Shown here piece by piece: positions 34,547 through 43,023 of a DNA stretch of 64,000 nt (positions within the stretch are counted from its first letter, which is position 1; every line of letters begins with the position of its first letter). The notes below the pieces were generated by a model. That model had not been told where the DNA came from, did no database searches, and saw nothing but the letters and a program-made list of their open reading frames with translations. The translations under genes and the position numbers were made by a program. This DNA is from UBA6168 sp041752395 (lineage in GTDB: Bacteria; Bacteroidota; Bacteroidia; Chitinophagales; Saprospiraceae), in contig JBGSWN010000247.1 in assembly GCA_041752395.1 (NCBI GenBank), positions 11,750-75,749 of the forward strand, written 5' to 3'.

Positions 34547-36181
34547 ATGGCAAAAGACATTTCATTTAACAGGGACGCCCGTGAGAAACTCAAAAACGGC
34601 GTTGATTCATTGGCGAATGCCGTGAAAGTAACCCTTGGCCCACGTGGCCGCAACGTAGTCATCCAGAAGAGCTTTGGTGCTCCGCAAGTGACCAAGGACG
34701 GCGTGACCGTTGCTAAGGAAATCGAACTCGAAGACGCCGTAGAGAACATGGGCGCACAGATGGTAAAAGAAGTGGCAAGCAAAACCAGCGACCTCGCTGG
34801 TGATGGCACCACGACAGCAACCGTTTTGGCACAAGCCATGATTACCGCCGGCCTAAAGAACGTTGCTGCTGGCGCAAACCCGATGGACCTCAAGCGTGGT
34901 ATTGACCAAGCCGTGAAGGTTGTCGTTGAAGATTTGAAAAAACAATCGGAGAGTATTGGCGAAGACTTCAAGAAAATCCAGCAAGTAGCAGCTATTTCTG
35001 CCAACAACGACGACGAAATCGGTACACTCATCGCTGACGCCATGAAGCGGGTTTCCAAGGACGGCGTTATCACCGTGGAAGAAGCAAAAGGTACAGACAC
35101 CTATGTGGAAGAAGTACTGGGTATGCAATTCGATCGTGGTTATTTGTCTCCTTACTTCGTGACCAACACGGAGAACATGACGACGGAGTACGAAAACCCG
35201 CTCATCCTCATCCACGACAAGAAAATCAGCAACCTGCAGGAAATGCTGCCGATTTTGGAGAAAGCTGCTGGCTCTGGCCGTCCGCTCCTCATCATTTCGG
35301 AAGACGTTGAAAGCCAAGCACTGGGTGTTTTGGTAGTAAACCGCCTTCGTGCAGGCTTGAAAGTAGTTGCCGTGAAAGCCCCAGGCTTCGGCGACCGCCG
35401 CAAAGCCATGTTGGAAGACATCGCCATTCTGACAGGTGGCCAAGTGATTTCCGAAGAAAAAGGTTTCACGTTGGAGAAAGCTCAAATGACCGACCTCGGT
35501 ACTTGCGAAAAAATCACGGTGGACAAGGACAACACTACCATTGTGAACGGCAAGGGCAAGAAAGAGGACATTGATTCTCGGGTAGCGATGATTAAATCGC
35601 AAATCGAGACTACTACTTCTGACTACGACAAAGAGAAGCTGCAAGAGCGCCTTGCCAAATTGGCAGGTGGTGTAGCAGTCCTCAACGTAGGCGCACCTAC
35701 TGAGGTGGAAATGAAGGAGAAAAAAGACCGTGTTGACGACGCACTTCACGCTACCCGTGCCGCCATTGAGGAGGGCATCGTAGCTGGTGGTGGGGTTGCA
35801 CTTGTTCGTGCCATCAAATCCATCGAAGGCTTGAAAGGCAAAAACGACGACGAGACCATCGGTATCGCCATCGTTCGCAAGTCACTGGAAGCGCCAGTAC
35901 GTGTGATTGCCGAGAACTCCGGTCAGGAAGGCAGCGTGGTTTTCCAAAAAGTATTGGAAAGCAAAGGTGCAGTTGGCTACAATGCCCGCACTGATGTTTA
36001 CGAAGACTTGAAGAAAGCAGGTGTCATTGACCCAACAAAGGTGACCCGTGTTGCCCTCGAAAACGCTGCTTCCATCGCAGGTATGGTATTGATGACCGAG
36101 TGCGTCATCAACGACAAACCTGAGAAAGACGCTGGCCACAGCCACATGCCTCCGGGCGGCGGCATGGGCGGCATGATGTAA
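34547..36181 (+). CDS. groEL: Chaperonin GroEL
   Basis: 544 residues, an ATP-driven protein-folding chamber. Signatures are intact: RNVVIQKSFGAPQVTKDGVT, the DGTTTATVLAQA ATP-binding stretch, the apical domain with YLSPYFVTNTENM, VAVKAPGFGDRRKAMLEDIA, the late AAIEEGIVAGGGVAL and a Gly-Met-rich C terminus ending GGGMGGMM. It acts in the cytoplasm with GroES. It is co-transcribed with groES and ends in a terminator before the HMG-CoA synthase gene. Confidence 0.99.
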   Translation: MAKDISFNRDAREKLKNGVDSLANAVKVTLGPRGRNVVIQKSFGAPQVTKDGVTVAKEIELEDAVENMGAQMVKEVASKTSDLAGDGTTTATVLAQAMITAGLKNVAAGANPMDLKRGIDQAVKVVVEDLKKQSESIGEDFKKIQQVAAISANNDDEIGTLIADAMKRVSKDGVITVEEAKGTDTYVEEVLGMQFDRGYLSPYFVTNTENMTTEYENPLILIHDKKISNLQEMLPILEKAAGSGRPLLIISEDVESQALGVLVVNRLRAGLKVVAVKAPGFGDRRKAMLEDIAILTGGQVISEEKGFTLEKAQMTDLGTCEKITVDKDNTTIVNGKGKKEDIDSRVAMIKSQIETTTSDYDKEKLQERLAKLAGGVAVLNVGAPTEVEMKEKKDRVDDALHATRAAIEEGIVAGGGVALVRAIKSIEGLKGKNDDETIGIAIVRKSLEAPVRVIAENSGQEGSVVFQKVLESKGAVGYNARTDVYEDLKKAGVIDPTKVTRVALENAASIAGMVLMTECVINDKPEKDAGHSHMPPGGGMGGMM

Positions 36182-36265
36182 TAGTTGGCAGTTTGACAGT
36201 GGGCAGTGGGCAGTCTGAATATGCGAAATTGCCAAAAGCTGCAAACTGCGAAATGTTTAAGACAC

Positions 36266-36300
36266 AAAGCCTTCACCGTTTTTCGGTGGGGGCTTTTTTT
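36266..36300 (+). terminator. Terminator of groES-groEL
   Basis: AAAGCC with CACCG (36266-36278) pairs with CGGTG and GGCTTT (about 36284-36296), followed by a T-run to 36300. It is preceded by degenerate repeats built from GGCAGTTTG and GCAAACTGC words (36182-36255). Confidence 0.8.
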
Positions 36301-36328
36301 GTTTTTCCCAAAACCGTTTCCTGCTTCC

Positions 36329-36358
36329 TTTGTTAAATCCCAGCTTTGGCTAACTTTG
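36329..36358 (+). promoter_or_regulatory. Bacteroidota-type promoter for the HMG-CoA synthase gene
   Basis: TTTG (36329-36332), an 18-base spacer and TAACTTTG (36351-36358) match the consensus. The predicted leader is about 90 bases. Confidence 0.68.
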
Positions 36359-36454
36359 TGCTCCTGCCTGATTGATTGAACCAAAATCAAATTCCGTTGT
36401 AAAACTTGTTAGCCTGATTCATCAATCAAATACTTATCCTTTATTTCAGAAAAA

Positions 36455-37783
36455 ATGGCAAAAAGAAACTTGCCCGTTGGCATTGATGACATGGCCGCTT
36501 ACGTGCCATCCCTTTACCTGGATATTCGTGATTTGGCGGAAGCCCGTGGCATCCAGTATGAAAAATTGGCGAACGGCCTTGGCCTTTTGAAAATGGCTTT
36601 CCCTGATGTTCACGAGGATGCTGCCACCATGGCCGCCGAAGCCATTGCGGAGCTAATGGAAAAAAATGGGCTGCGGCCTGAGCAGATTGGTCGAGTTTAC
36701 CTTGGCACTGAAAGCGCCCTCGATGGTGCAAAACCAACCGCCACCTATGCCGTGGAAATGGTGCAGCAGCGACTCGGCGGCAGTTTCCGCCACTGCGATG
36801 TGGCGGACATGACCTTCGCTTGCATCGCCGCCACGGATGCCCTCGAAAACTGCCTAGACTGGGTAGCTGGCGACCAAGCGCGAATAGCAATCGTGGTCGC
36901 TTCCGACTTTGCGAAGTACGAAAGCGAATCCACGGGCGAGTACACGCAGGGCGCAGGCGCTGTGGCGATTTTGGTGAAATGGAACCCTCGCCTGCTCGTC
37001 ATCCCCCGCCAATTCGGCGTGGCGATGGACAGCGTGCATGATTTTTACAAGCCCCGCCGCAAGGAGTTTTCTGAAACGCCTGTCTTTGATGGCCCCTTTT
37101 CCAACCAATGCTACCAAGACCGGATGACGGAAGCCCTAGTGCACTTCCGACAGGTATCCGGCGCAGTGGAACCTGCCCTGTCCGACCGCTGGGAGCGGAT
37201 GGCCTTCCACCTCCCCTATTCCTTTCACGCCAAGCGGATTTTCGTGGAGGAATTTACGAAGGAAATGTTGGCAAAGGACAAATGGGAAACTGCACCCGAT
37301 TTGAAGTCTGCTTCGCAAACACCTGAATACCAGCTTTTTGTAAAAAATAAATTGGAAAAAGCGCAGCGGGCCAGCAGTGAAATTGGCAATCTGTACACAG
37401 GCTCTGTTTTCATGGCGCTGATGAGTACGTTGTATTTTGATGCAGTTGAAAACAGCAAATTAGCGGGCAAAAAAATCGGCTTCGTGGCTTATGGAAGTGG
37501 CTCGAAGTCGAAGGTGTTTGAGGGTATTGTCCAGAAGGAATGGCAAAATGCAGCGCTTAAATTCCGCTTGAGTGAAAAGCTAGAGAACCGCCGTGCGCTG
37601 GATTACGAAACTTATGACCAACTCCACTTTCATAAACTCAGTCACTCGGTGCTGCCGCAAGAGGGGCATTTTGCACTGCATTCCATCGGAAAAGAAGGGG
37701 TTGTGGAAGGTGCCCGATACTATGGGATTTTTCATTTGAATGGAAAATCCGAAGTGAAGCGGAAGGAAATGGCCACCGTTTAA
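36455..37783 (+). CDS. Hydroxymethylglutaryl-CoA synthase
   Basis: A 442-residue thiolase-fold enzyme that condenses acetyl-CoA with acetoacetyl-CoA to HMG-CoA, the entry to the mevalonate route. VGIDDMAAYVPSLYLDI opens it, YLGTESALDGAKPTA holds the acid residue, MTFACIAATDAL gives the nucleophile Cys123, and FHLPYSFHAKR places the catalytic His. SKVFEGIVQKEW near the end is typical. The length suits the family. No reductase or mevalonate kinase is within the window, so the rest of the pathway must be elsewhere or the product serves another use. It stands 56 bases ahead of the WbqC-like gene and probably shares its message. Confidence 0.9.
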   Translation: MAKRNLPVGIDDMAAYVPSLYLDIRDLAEARGIQYEKLANGLGLLKMAFPDVHEDAATMAAEAIAELMEKNGLRPEQIGRVYLGTESALDGAKPTATYAVEMVQQRLGGSFRHCDVADMTFACIAATDALENCLDWVAGDQARIAIVVASDFAKYESESTGEYTQGAGAVAILVKWNPRLLVIPRQFGVAMDSVHDFYKPRRKEFSETPVFDGPFSNQCYQDRMTEALVHFRQVSGAVEPALSDRWERMAFHLPYSFHAKRIFVEEFTKEMLAKDKWETAPDLKSASQTPEYQLFVKNKLEKAQRASSEIGNLYTGSVFMALMSTLYFDAVENSKLAGKKIGFVAYGSGSKSKVFEGIVQKEWQNAALKFRLSEKLENRRALDYETYDQLHFHKLSHSVLPQEGHFALHSIGKEGVVEGARYYGIFHLNGKSEVKRKEMATV

Positions 37784-37839
37784 AATCTGGTTTTGGGGAG
37801 AATTGCTTTTGATTCCTTTTAAACCAAAAACTAGTTTTT

Positions 37840-38448
37840 ATGCAACAGCCAGTTCTATTATCCTTGCAATATTTGCCACCTATATCTTGGTTCGTGGCAT
37901 TGGCTCAAGCGTCCGAAGTGCAGCTGGAACAGCACGAGCATTATGTGAAGGGTAGTTATCGAAACCGATGTGTAATCGGAGCTGTGAACGGAGCGGAGCG
38001 GCTTTCCATTACGCTCCGAAAGGGCAAAAACCAGCAACAAGCCATTAGGGAGGTTCGTATTGCTTATGATGAACCTTGGCAAATACGGCATTGGCGGGCC
38101 ATTTGCACGGCGTATGGTAATTCGCCATTTTTTGAGCATTATGCAGAGCTGTTCGAGCCGTTTTATAAAGAGAAAAAATATGAACTGCTCTGGGATTGGA
38201 ATTATGATATATTACTGCTTTGCATGAAAATACTACGGTTGAAAACGCCCGTTTTATTAACTGAAAAATATGTGGTCAATCCTATAAACGCCGTGGATTT
38301 ACGCAATGCCTTTCATCCAAAATCAATTGGTCGAGTAACTGATTATGAGCCAGTTAAATACCCACAGGTTTTTGAGGACAGGCTCGGTTTTTTGCCTGAT
38401 TTGAGTATATTGGATTTGATATTTTGTGCTGGAAAACTAGGGATATGA
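37840..38448 (+). CDS. WbqC-family protein
   Basis: A 202-residue cytoplasmic protein with the family pattern LLSLQYLPPISWFVALAQA at the start, HEHYVKGSYRNRCVIGAVNG, LSITLRKGKNQQ and AICTAYGNSPFFEHY then YELLWDWNYDILLLCMK. WbqC proteins are found in O-antigen or other polysaccharide gene clusters and were suggested to modify a sugar nucleotide or glycan; the reaction is not established. It follows the HMG-CoA synthase gene closely, an uncommon neighbour. No polysaccharide locus is visible here, so the role is open. Confidence 0.82.
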   Translation: MQQPVLLSLQYLPPISWFVALAQASEVQLEQHEHYVKGSYRNRCVIGAVNGAERLSITLRKGKNQQQAIREVRIAYDEPWQIRHWRAICTAYGNSPFFEHYAELFEPFYKEKKYELLWDWNYDILLLCMKILRLKTPVLLTEKYVVNPINAVDLRNAFHPKSIGRVTDYEPVKYPQVFEDRLGFLPDLSILDLIFCAGKLGI

Positions 38449-38593
38449 ACAGTGATTTTCGAATTGTATAAGGTTTGATACGAGCCTGCATATATGACGT
38501 CGCAGTTTGCCTTCAGCAACGACAAATACAGCAGCCACCATGATAATAGGTATGCTGTGAAAAGTCCAAGTCAACGATATTGTTTAACCTGTA

Positions 38594-39715
38594 TTAAAGG
38601 TCAAATACTTTGGGGAAATGCTCGGCTTTCACGATACGTTTGCCTGCTTCCAAGCCAATATCCCGCAGCACTTCTTTGTTTCCGGCATCCGACATTTCCC
38701 GGATTTTTTCTGCTTTGACCTTGGTAAATCCGAGGTCGTTTAGCTCATTTTGCTCCAATTTCACATCATAGCGCAGGTAGTGAAACAGCGGCTGAGGCGT
38801 GAGCAAATCGTCCGATAAATCGCCGAATTCGGAATTGATGATTTTCCGAGTAGGTGATTTTGAAAGGTACTGGAGCAGGAGTTGATTGTGGTTGTCGGCG
38901 TCGTCCATGAGCATGGCTGGGACTACTGGGGCCCATTTCACGCCAGCAATACCTACACATTCTTCCACTTTTCTTCGCTGTTTGGAATAACCCGTGCCGA
39001 CGGAAACGATTTCCAGTAGGCCATCCCCTGTTTTCCAGTGGAAAGGGAATCCTTTGGTCGTGGCCATGAGGAAGAGCAGCATGGCCGGGTTGTTATGCAT
39101 GCTGACCCCGCCGTCCACGAAGGCGCCGATTTGGCCATTGCCAATATCGAAGGCTTCTGCGTCGAAATAGGTAGGCGCCGCCGAGCTTGCACGGACTGCA
39201 TTGCGCAGCAAAATGCCTTTGTTGTCTTCGTAATATTTGCCGCCCGGGTGGTTCAGGAAGGCCCAAGTGCCGCCGGTGTCCGCACGTTTGGACACGATAC
39301 AGATTCCGGTTTGAATGCTTGCGCCACCGATTGTTTCCTGGCCCAGTTGTTCTTCGAGTAGTTTTTCCAGCTCTTTTTCGTCAAATTTTCCGGGACGCAA
39401 AAGTGACAAAATCCGGGATTTACCAAAAACCCGGGTTCCAAGGTCTTGGTACATGTTTTGGATTTCGTCCACACTTTTGCCGATGGCAAGCAATGAAGTT
39501 ATGATGGAGCCAGTGCTGGTGCCGCCGATGAGGTCAAAATAGTGGCAAAGCCGAAAGTCAGGGTCATCGCCGTGCCGCTTTCGGAGCTTGTCTTCGATGC
39601 TTTTGAGGATGCCAAGCGTGAGTGCGCCACGGATGCCGCCGCCATCGAGGGCCAGGATGCGCTTAGGCTGTGGATTGGTGGGATCTTGGTACAGATGTTC
39701 CTGAAATGTCTTCAT
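38594..39715 (-). CDS. Patatin-like phospholipase
   Basis: 373 residues. GGGIRG at 25-30 is the oxyanion hole, GTSTG at 65-69 bears the nucleophile Ser67, and DGG at 201-203 supplies Asp201, so the Ser-Asp dyad is complete. There is no signal peptide; the enzyme is cytoplasmic and expected to hydrolyse acyl chains of lipids. It is transcribed away from a SLATT-domain membrane protein, and no nucleotide cyclase lies nearby, so it is not a recognisable CBASS effector. The C-terminal 120 residues (FHYLRYDVKLEQNELNDL) are found in related patatins of Bacteroidota and cyanobacteria as far as I recall. TACATTTG at 39751-39758 on the minus strand may be its -7 element. Confidence 0.9.
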   Translation of the reverse strand: MKTFQEHLYQDPTNPQPKRILALDGGGIRGALTLGILKSIEDKLRKRHGDDPDFRLCHYFDLIGGTSTGSIITSLLAIGKSVDEIQNMYQDLGTRVFGKSRILSLLRPGKFDEKELEKLLEEQLGQETIGGASIQTGICIVSKRADTGGTWAFLNHPGGKYYEDNKGILLRNAVRASSAAPTYFDAEAFDIGNGQIGAFVDGGVSMHNNPAMLLFLMATTKGFPFHWKTGDGLLEIVSVGTGYSKQRRKVEECVGIAGVKWAPVVPAMLMDDADNHNQLLLQYLSKSPTRKIINSEFGDLSDDLLTPQPLFHYLRYDVKLEQNELNDLGFTKVKAEKIREMSDAGNKEVLRDIGLEAGKRIVKAEHFPKVFDL

Positions 39716-39887
39716 GATTGGTATGTTTTGAAAATCTAAAAAATATCGGTCAAATGTAGTAACAATTGGCTATTTTAAGACCTTGCCAAAGATTTTCCAT
39801 CTTTTATTTTGATAAAAAGCTAATTAATGACGGCATGAACTATTTTTACCGAATAAAAAAAAAGTTTGCCAATAAATTTTAAAAACA

Positions 39888-40322
39888 ATGGACGAAAACA
39901 CTTACATCACCGAACGAGTGGACGACCAACTGAATTGGTTGGGAGACAAAGCTGCATACAATCAAAAAAGGTACAAAGCACTTCGTATTATCAGCCTTGT
40001 CGCTTCTATTTTAATCCCCTTGCTCTCTGGCTATAATGAGCAGTTAGGACTTCCTATCTCCATTATTGTCGGCACTTTAGGGGCCCTTGTCGCAATATGC
40101 CAAGGGTTACTTGGGTTAAACAAGTACCATGAAAATTGGACGGAATACCGGATGACCGCTGAGGCATTAAAGCGGGAGAAATTGTTTTATGAGACAAAAG
40201 CGGCTTCCTATACTTCGCCGAATAGTTTCCCCATATTTGTTGAAAATGTGGAAAAACTGTTGTCTGGCGAGAATCAAAAATGGGTTAAAAGCCGCTTGGA
40301 TGCTGATAAAGGCAGCAAATGA
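39888..40322 (+). CDS. SLATT-type two-helix membrane protein (DUF4231)
   Basis: 144 residues. Two hydrophobic helices at about 31-48 and 53-76 are joined by a short turn. The flanking segments are soluble: an N-terminal helix with VDDQLNWLGDKAAYNQKRYK and a C-terminal helical tail with WTEYRMTAEALKREKLFYET. This layout and wording match DUF4231, a branch of the SLATT group predicted to form pores as effectors of nucleotide-second-messenger or other conflict systems. Here neither a sensor nor a cyclase is adjacent; the nearest gene is the divergent patatin. Its stop abuts that of the minus-strand outer-membrane gene with no gap. Confidence 0.82.
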   Translation: MDENTYITERVDDQLNWLGDKAAYNQKRYKALRIISLVASILIPLLSGYNEQLGLPISIIVGTLGALVAICQGLLGLNKYHENWTEYRMTAEALKREKLFYETKAASYTSPNSFPIFVENVEKLLSGENQKWVKSRLDADKGSK

Positions 40323-41579
40323 TCAGCGTCTAAATTTGATAGCCATTGAAAAAAACGGAACTGGGACATGGTAGTAGTCATTGCAGGAAGGCCCACTGCA
40401 TGTCCAAGCTTGATATGGCCCAGTCTCCATAACGCCTGTTTCAAATCGAAATCTTTTATTGTACCAGCCATATCCCCAAGAAAAGGAGCTGGCGAAACCT
40501 GTTCGATAAAAAGTGGAGGAGCCAAAAAAATCACGGTTGAATTCGGAGGTCATTATATGATATTCAGCAAATACCCTTGACCTTCTTCCCGACCTTATTG
40601 ATGCGCCAACATTGAAGTTCTCAAAGGAAAAATCGGCATATAAGGCCCTGTTTTCATAATTTTTATTAACGCCTATATTTAAGAAATAATTGGGTGTCCC
40701 GAGAGAAAGCGTACCATGCAAGCCAACGGAAAATGGTAAAAGACCATACGCACCGGCACTCATATGCACATATTTTCCAAAAGATTGCGAAACCTTTATA
40801 TCCGCATACGGCAAAAAATAAATCAAGCCTGTGGCTACCGAGATGTGTTCGTTAATGCCAAAAGAAAGGATATTAATGGCGAGCATTATATTCCGATATT
40901 CCTTTTCTTTGGGCTTCATGCCAAACCCAGTTTGGGCAAACATCAAAGAGCGGCCCTGTCCTTGGTAAGGTAAGGGTTGCCCTGCCAGTTTATATGTGTT
41001 CAAAGACTCAACACTGGCCTCATGAAGATGGCCCGTGGCATCAATATGTTCAATAATCCCATCACCGAAGCCAAGAAATCGGCCATCCGGGATCTTACCT
41101 TTTCTTGGATATACAGCATATTCGTTCACATATGGCTCCCTTGAAACGAGCGTTACAATGATTGGCTCAATGGATTCTACATCTTGTGGTCGCACCCGCA
41201 AAAAGCCCATTTGGCTGGCTTCAAATCCAATCAATTTTCTGTTGATTTTAGTGGGGTAGCCATAATAAACCAATCCACTCTTCGTCTGCAGCTTGAAAAC
41301 TTCCGTCGCCAACCCGCCTACTTGGTTTTCATTGCCAACCTCAATTGAATTTACATCCGAAACCGGAAATGCAATCGTGATGTTGTTTTGAGAAGAAAAA
41401 ACGATGGTATCTGCCGTCCAACTGCTTACCCAACCGTAGAACTGGTCTCCTCGGTGGGTTTTTAAAATTTGCAGATTGGATTTATCACCGATGGAGAATT
41501 TGCCCAAAACAGTGATTTGGGCAGGCAGGATGTGGCATGCAAAAGCGCAGAGCAGAACGAGTAAGGGCTTCAAGTACAT
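40323..41579 (-). CDS. Secreted, probably outer-membrane protein of unknown function
   Basis: 418 residues with a signal peptide ending around ILPAQ (residue 21). The first 160 residues have beta strands and short repeats such as VSSWTADTIVFSSQNNITIAF, like small SH3-type or LSm-like units. The second half is rich in alternating aromatic residues (LYADFSFENFNVGASIRSG, YHIMTSEFNRDFFGSS) and ends in FSMAIKFRR, the look of an outer-membrane barrel of 8-12 strands. I do not recognise a family. It converges on the SLATT gene and is otherwise alone. Confidence 0.6.
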   Translation of the reverse strand: MYLKPLLVLLCAFACHILPAQITVLGKFSIGDKSNLQILKTHRGDQFYGWVSSWTADTIVFSSQNNITIAFPVSDVNSIEVGNENQVGGLATEVFKLQTKSGLVYYGYPTKINRKLIGFEASQMGFLRVRPQDVESIEPIIVTLVSREPYVNEYAVYPRKGKIPDGRFLGFGDGIIEHIDATGHLHEASVESLNTYKLAGQPLPYQGQGRSLMFAQTGFGMKPKEKEYRNIMLAINILSFGINEHISVATGLIYFLPYADIKVSQSFGKYVHMSAGAYGLLPFSVGLHGTLSLGTPNYFLNIGVNKNYENRALYADFSFENFNVGASIRSGRRSRVFAEYHIMTSEFNRDFFGSSTFYRTGFASSFSWGYGWYNKRFRFETGVMETGPYQAWTCSGPSCNDYYHVPVPFFSMAIKFRR

Positions 41580-41677
41580 GGTGTCATGATTTTAGTACAG
41601 GCGAAGTACGAAAAAAACAAGCAGAAAGTATCGTTGACCCATCAAATTAACCACAATTAGTTCAAACTCGCCAATCG

Positions 41678-42598
41678 TTAAACCTGCGCATCAAAATTGA
41701 CCAAGTCCACAAACTTAGCAACCCGTTGTTTGATTTCCAATTGGGATAGTTCTTTCAATCGTTCGATGCCAAATTTTTCCACACAAAAAGAAGCCAAAGC
41801 AGAGCCAAATATGACGGCACGCTTCATGTTTTCGAAGGACAAATCGCCAGTTTTTGCAAGGTATCCCATGAATCCACCAGCAAAAGTATCGCCTGCTCCT
41901 GTTGGGTCGAAAACTTCGGCCAAAGGCAGGGCTGGTGCAAAAAATATGTTTTCATCATAAAAAAGCAAGGCGCCGTGTTCCCCTTTTTTGATGACAAGGT
42001 ATTTTGGCCCCATATTCAAAATCTTCGCTGCGGCCTTCACCAAGCTATGCTCACCACTCAGTTGGCGGGCTTCTTCATCGTTGATAATCAAACAATCAAT
42101 CTTGGTGAGAACCTCCAGCAAGCGCTCCATGGCGATGTTCATCCAGAAGTTCATGGTATCCATGGCGATGAGCTTGGGGCGGTTCTCCATTTGCTCAATA
42201 ACCCGCATCTGCACGTCTGGGGTAAGGTTCCCCAACATGACGAAGTCACTTTTTTTATAGCTCTCTGGCAGCATTGGGTCAAAATCGGCCAAGACGTTCA
42301 ACTGCGTATCGAGCGTATCCCGGCTATTCAAATCGGCGTGATACCGACCCGCCCAAAAGAAGGATTTTTCACCGTGTTTTATCTGAAGACCTTCTAGGTT
42401 CACACCTTTTGAAGCCAACAAATCCAAGGTTTCCTGGGGGAAATCGTCTCCAATGACCGAAACCAAGTTGATGTCATCAACGAAGTAGGATGCTGCCAAT
42501 GAAATATAAGTGCAAGCGCCGCCGACAATTTTATCGGCTTTGCCAAGTGGGGTTTCGATGTCGTCAAATGCGACAGTACCAACGGTAAGTAAGCTCAT
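41678..42598 (-). CDS. PfkB-family carbohydrate or nucleoside kinase
   Basis: 306 residues from the chosen start at 42598 (MSLLTVGTVAFDD); a longer ORF from 42658 adds an atypical leader. The ribokinase-like fold shows LGKADKIVGGACTYISLAA with the substrate-binding Gly-Gly, VSVIGDDF, DCLIINDEEA and, near the end, DPTGAGDTFAGGFMG, the anion hole with the catalytic Asp. It phosphorylates a sugar or nucleoside with ATP; related Bacteroidota proteins are annotated as PfkB-family or adenosine-type kinases and I cannot go further. It is downstream of tRNA-Asn on the same strand but separated by a terminator. Confidence 0.87.
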   Translation of the reverse strand: MSLLTVGTVAFDDIETPLGKADKIVGGACTYISLAASYFVDDINLVSVIGDDFPQETLDLLASKGVNLEGLQIKHGEKSFFWAGRYHADLNSRDTLDTQLNVLADFDPMLPESYKKSDFVMLGNLTPDVQMRVIEQMENRPKLIAMDTMNFWMNIAMERLLEVLTKIDCLIINDEEARQLSGEHSLVKAAAKILNMGPKYLVIKKGEHGALLFYDENIFFAPALPLAEVFDPTGAGDTFAGGFMGYLAKTGDLSFENMKRAVIFGSALASFCVEKFGIERLKELSQLEIKQRVAKFVDLVNFDAQV

Positions 42599-42639
42599 TT
42601 TGAAATTGAGAATTGAAAAATAAAGATTGGAATTGCTAA

Positions 42640-42671
42640 AAATGCAAAAGCCCCGCATTTCTGCGAGGCTT
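42640..42671 (-). terminator. Terminator after tRNA-Asn
   Basis: On the minus strand, a ten-base stem (AAGCCTCGCA with TGCGGGGCTT, one G-T pair) with a GAAA loop is followed by a T-rich stretch. It lies five bases past the tRNA 3' end. Confidence 0.85.
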
Positions 42672-42675
42672 CTTG

Positions 42676-42749
42676 CGCCTCCTCTTGGACTCGAACCAAG
42701 GACCTACGGATTAACAGTCCGGCGCTCTAACCAACTGAGCTAAGGAGGC
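42676..42749 (-). tRNA. tRNA-Asn (GTT)
   Basis: Read on the minus strand: acceptor arm GCCTCCT pairing with AGGAGGC, D arm GCTCAGTTGGTTAGAGC, anticodon loop CTGTTAA with anticodon GTT, T arm with TTCGAGT. CCA is not encoded. The outermost anticodon-stem pair is a C-T mismatch, where many tRNA-Asn have G-T. Confidence 0.95.
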
Positions 42750-42800
42750 ATTTTTATGTTTGAATCGTTCTTCAAACTTGCCCTTTTTCAAAGGCGAGCG

Positions 42801-42832
42801 CAAAGGTATCATACTTTTGAAAAAACATGCAA
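42801..42832 (-). promoter_or_regulatory. Promoter of tRNA-Asn
   Basis: On the minus strand: TTG (42830-42832), a 21-base spacer and TACCTTTG (42801-42808). The start of transcription should be near 42794, about 45 bases before the mature tRNA. Confidence 0.62.
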
Positions 42833-43023
42833 GTCAGTGGAAGATTTTTTTTCAAGATTTTTTCAAACCCTTTTCTTCCGGGTTCATGATTCTTTTAAAA
42901 CCTTTGTCGGACAATTGCGCAAATCCTGAAACGAGTCCAACGACAATCAGTTTCAATTTCCCCACTAAAAATTCAATTTAATCTTTGTGTAGCTTCCATT
43001 TTGGACACGCAAAGTTGTGCATT

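Noticed and set aside
34853..35749. A 298-codon frame antisense to groEL
   Set aside because: Cys/Phe-rich composition from the reverse of a conserved gene; no motif; groEL is certain.
38594..40322. CBASS anti-phage operon
   Set aside because: There is a patatin and a membrane protein but no CD-NTase cyclase or accessory Cap gene.
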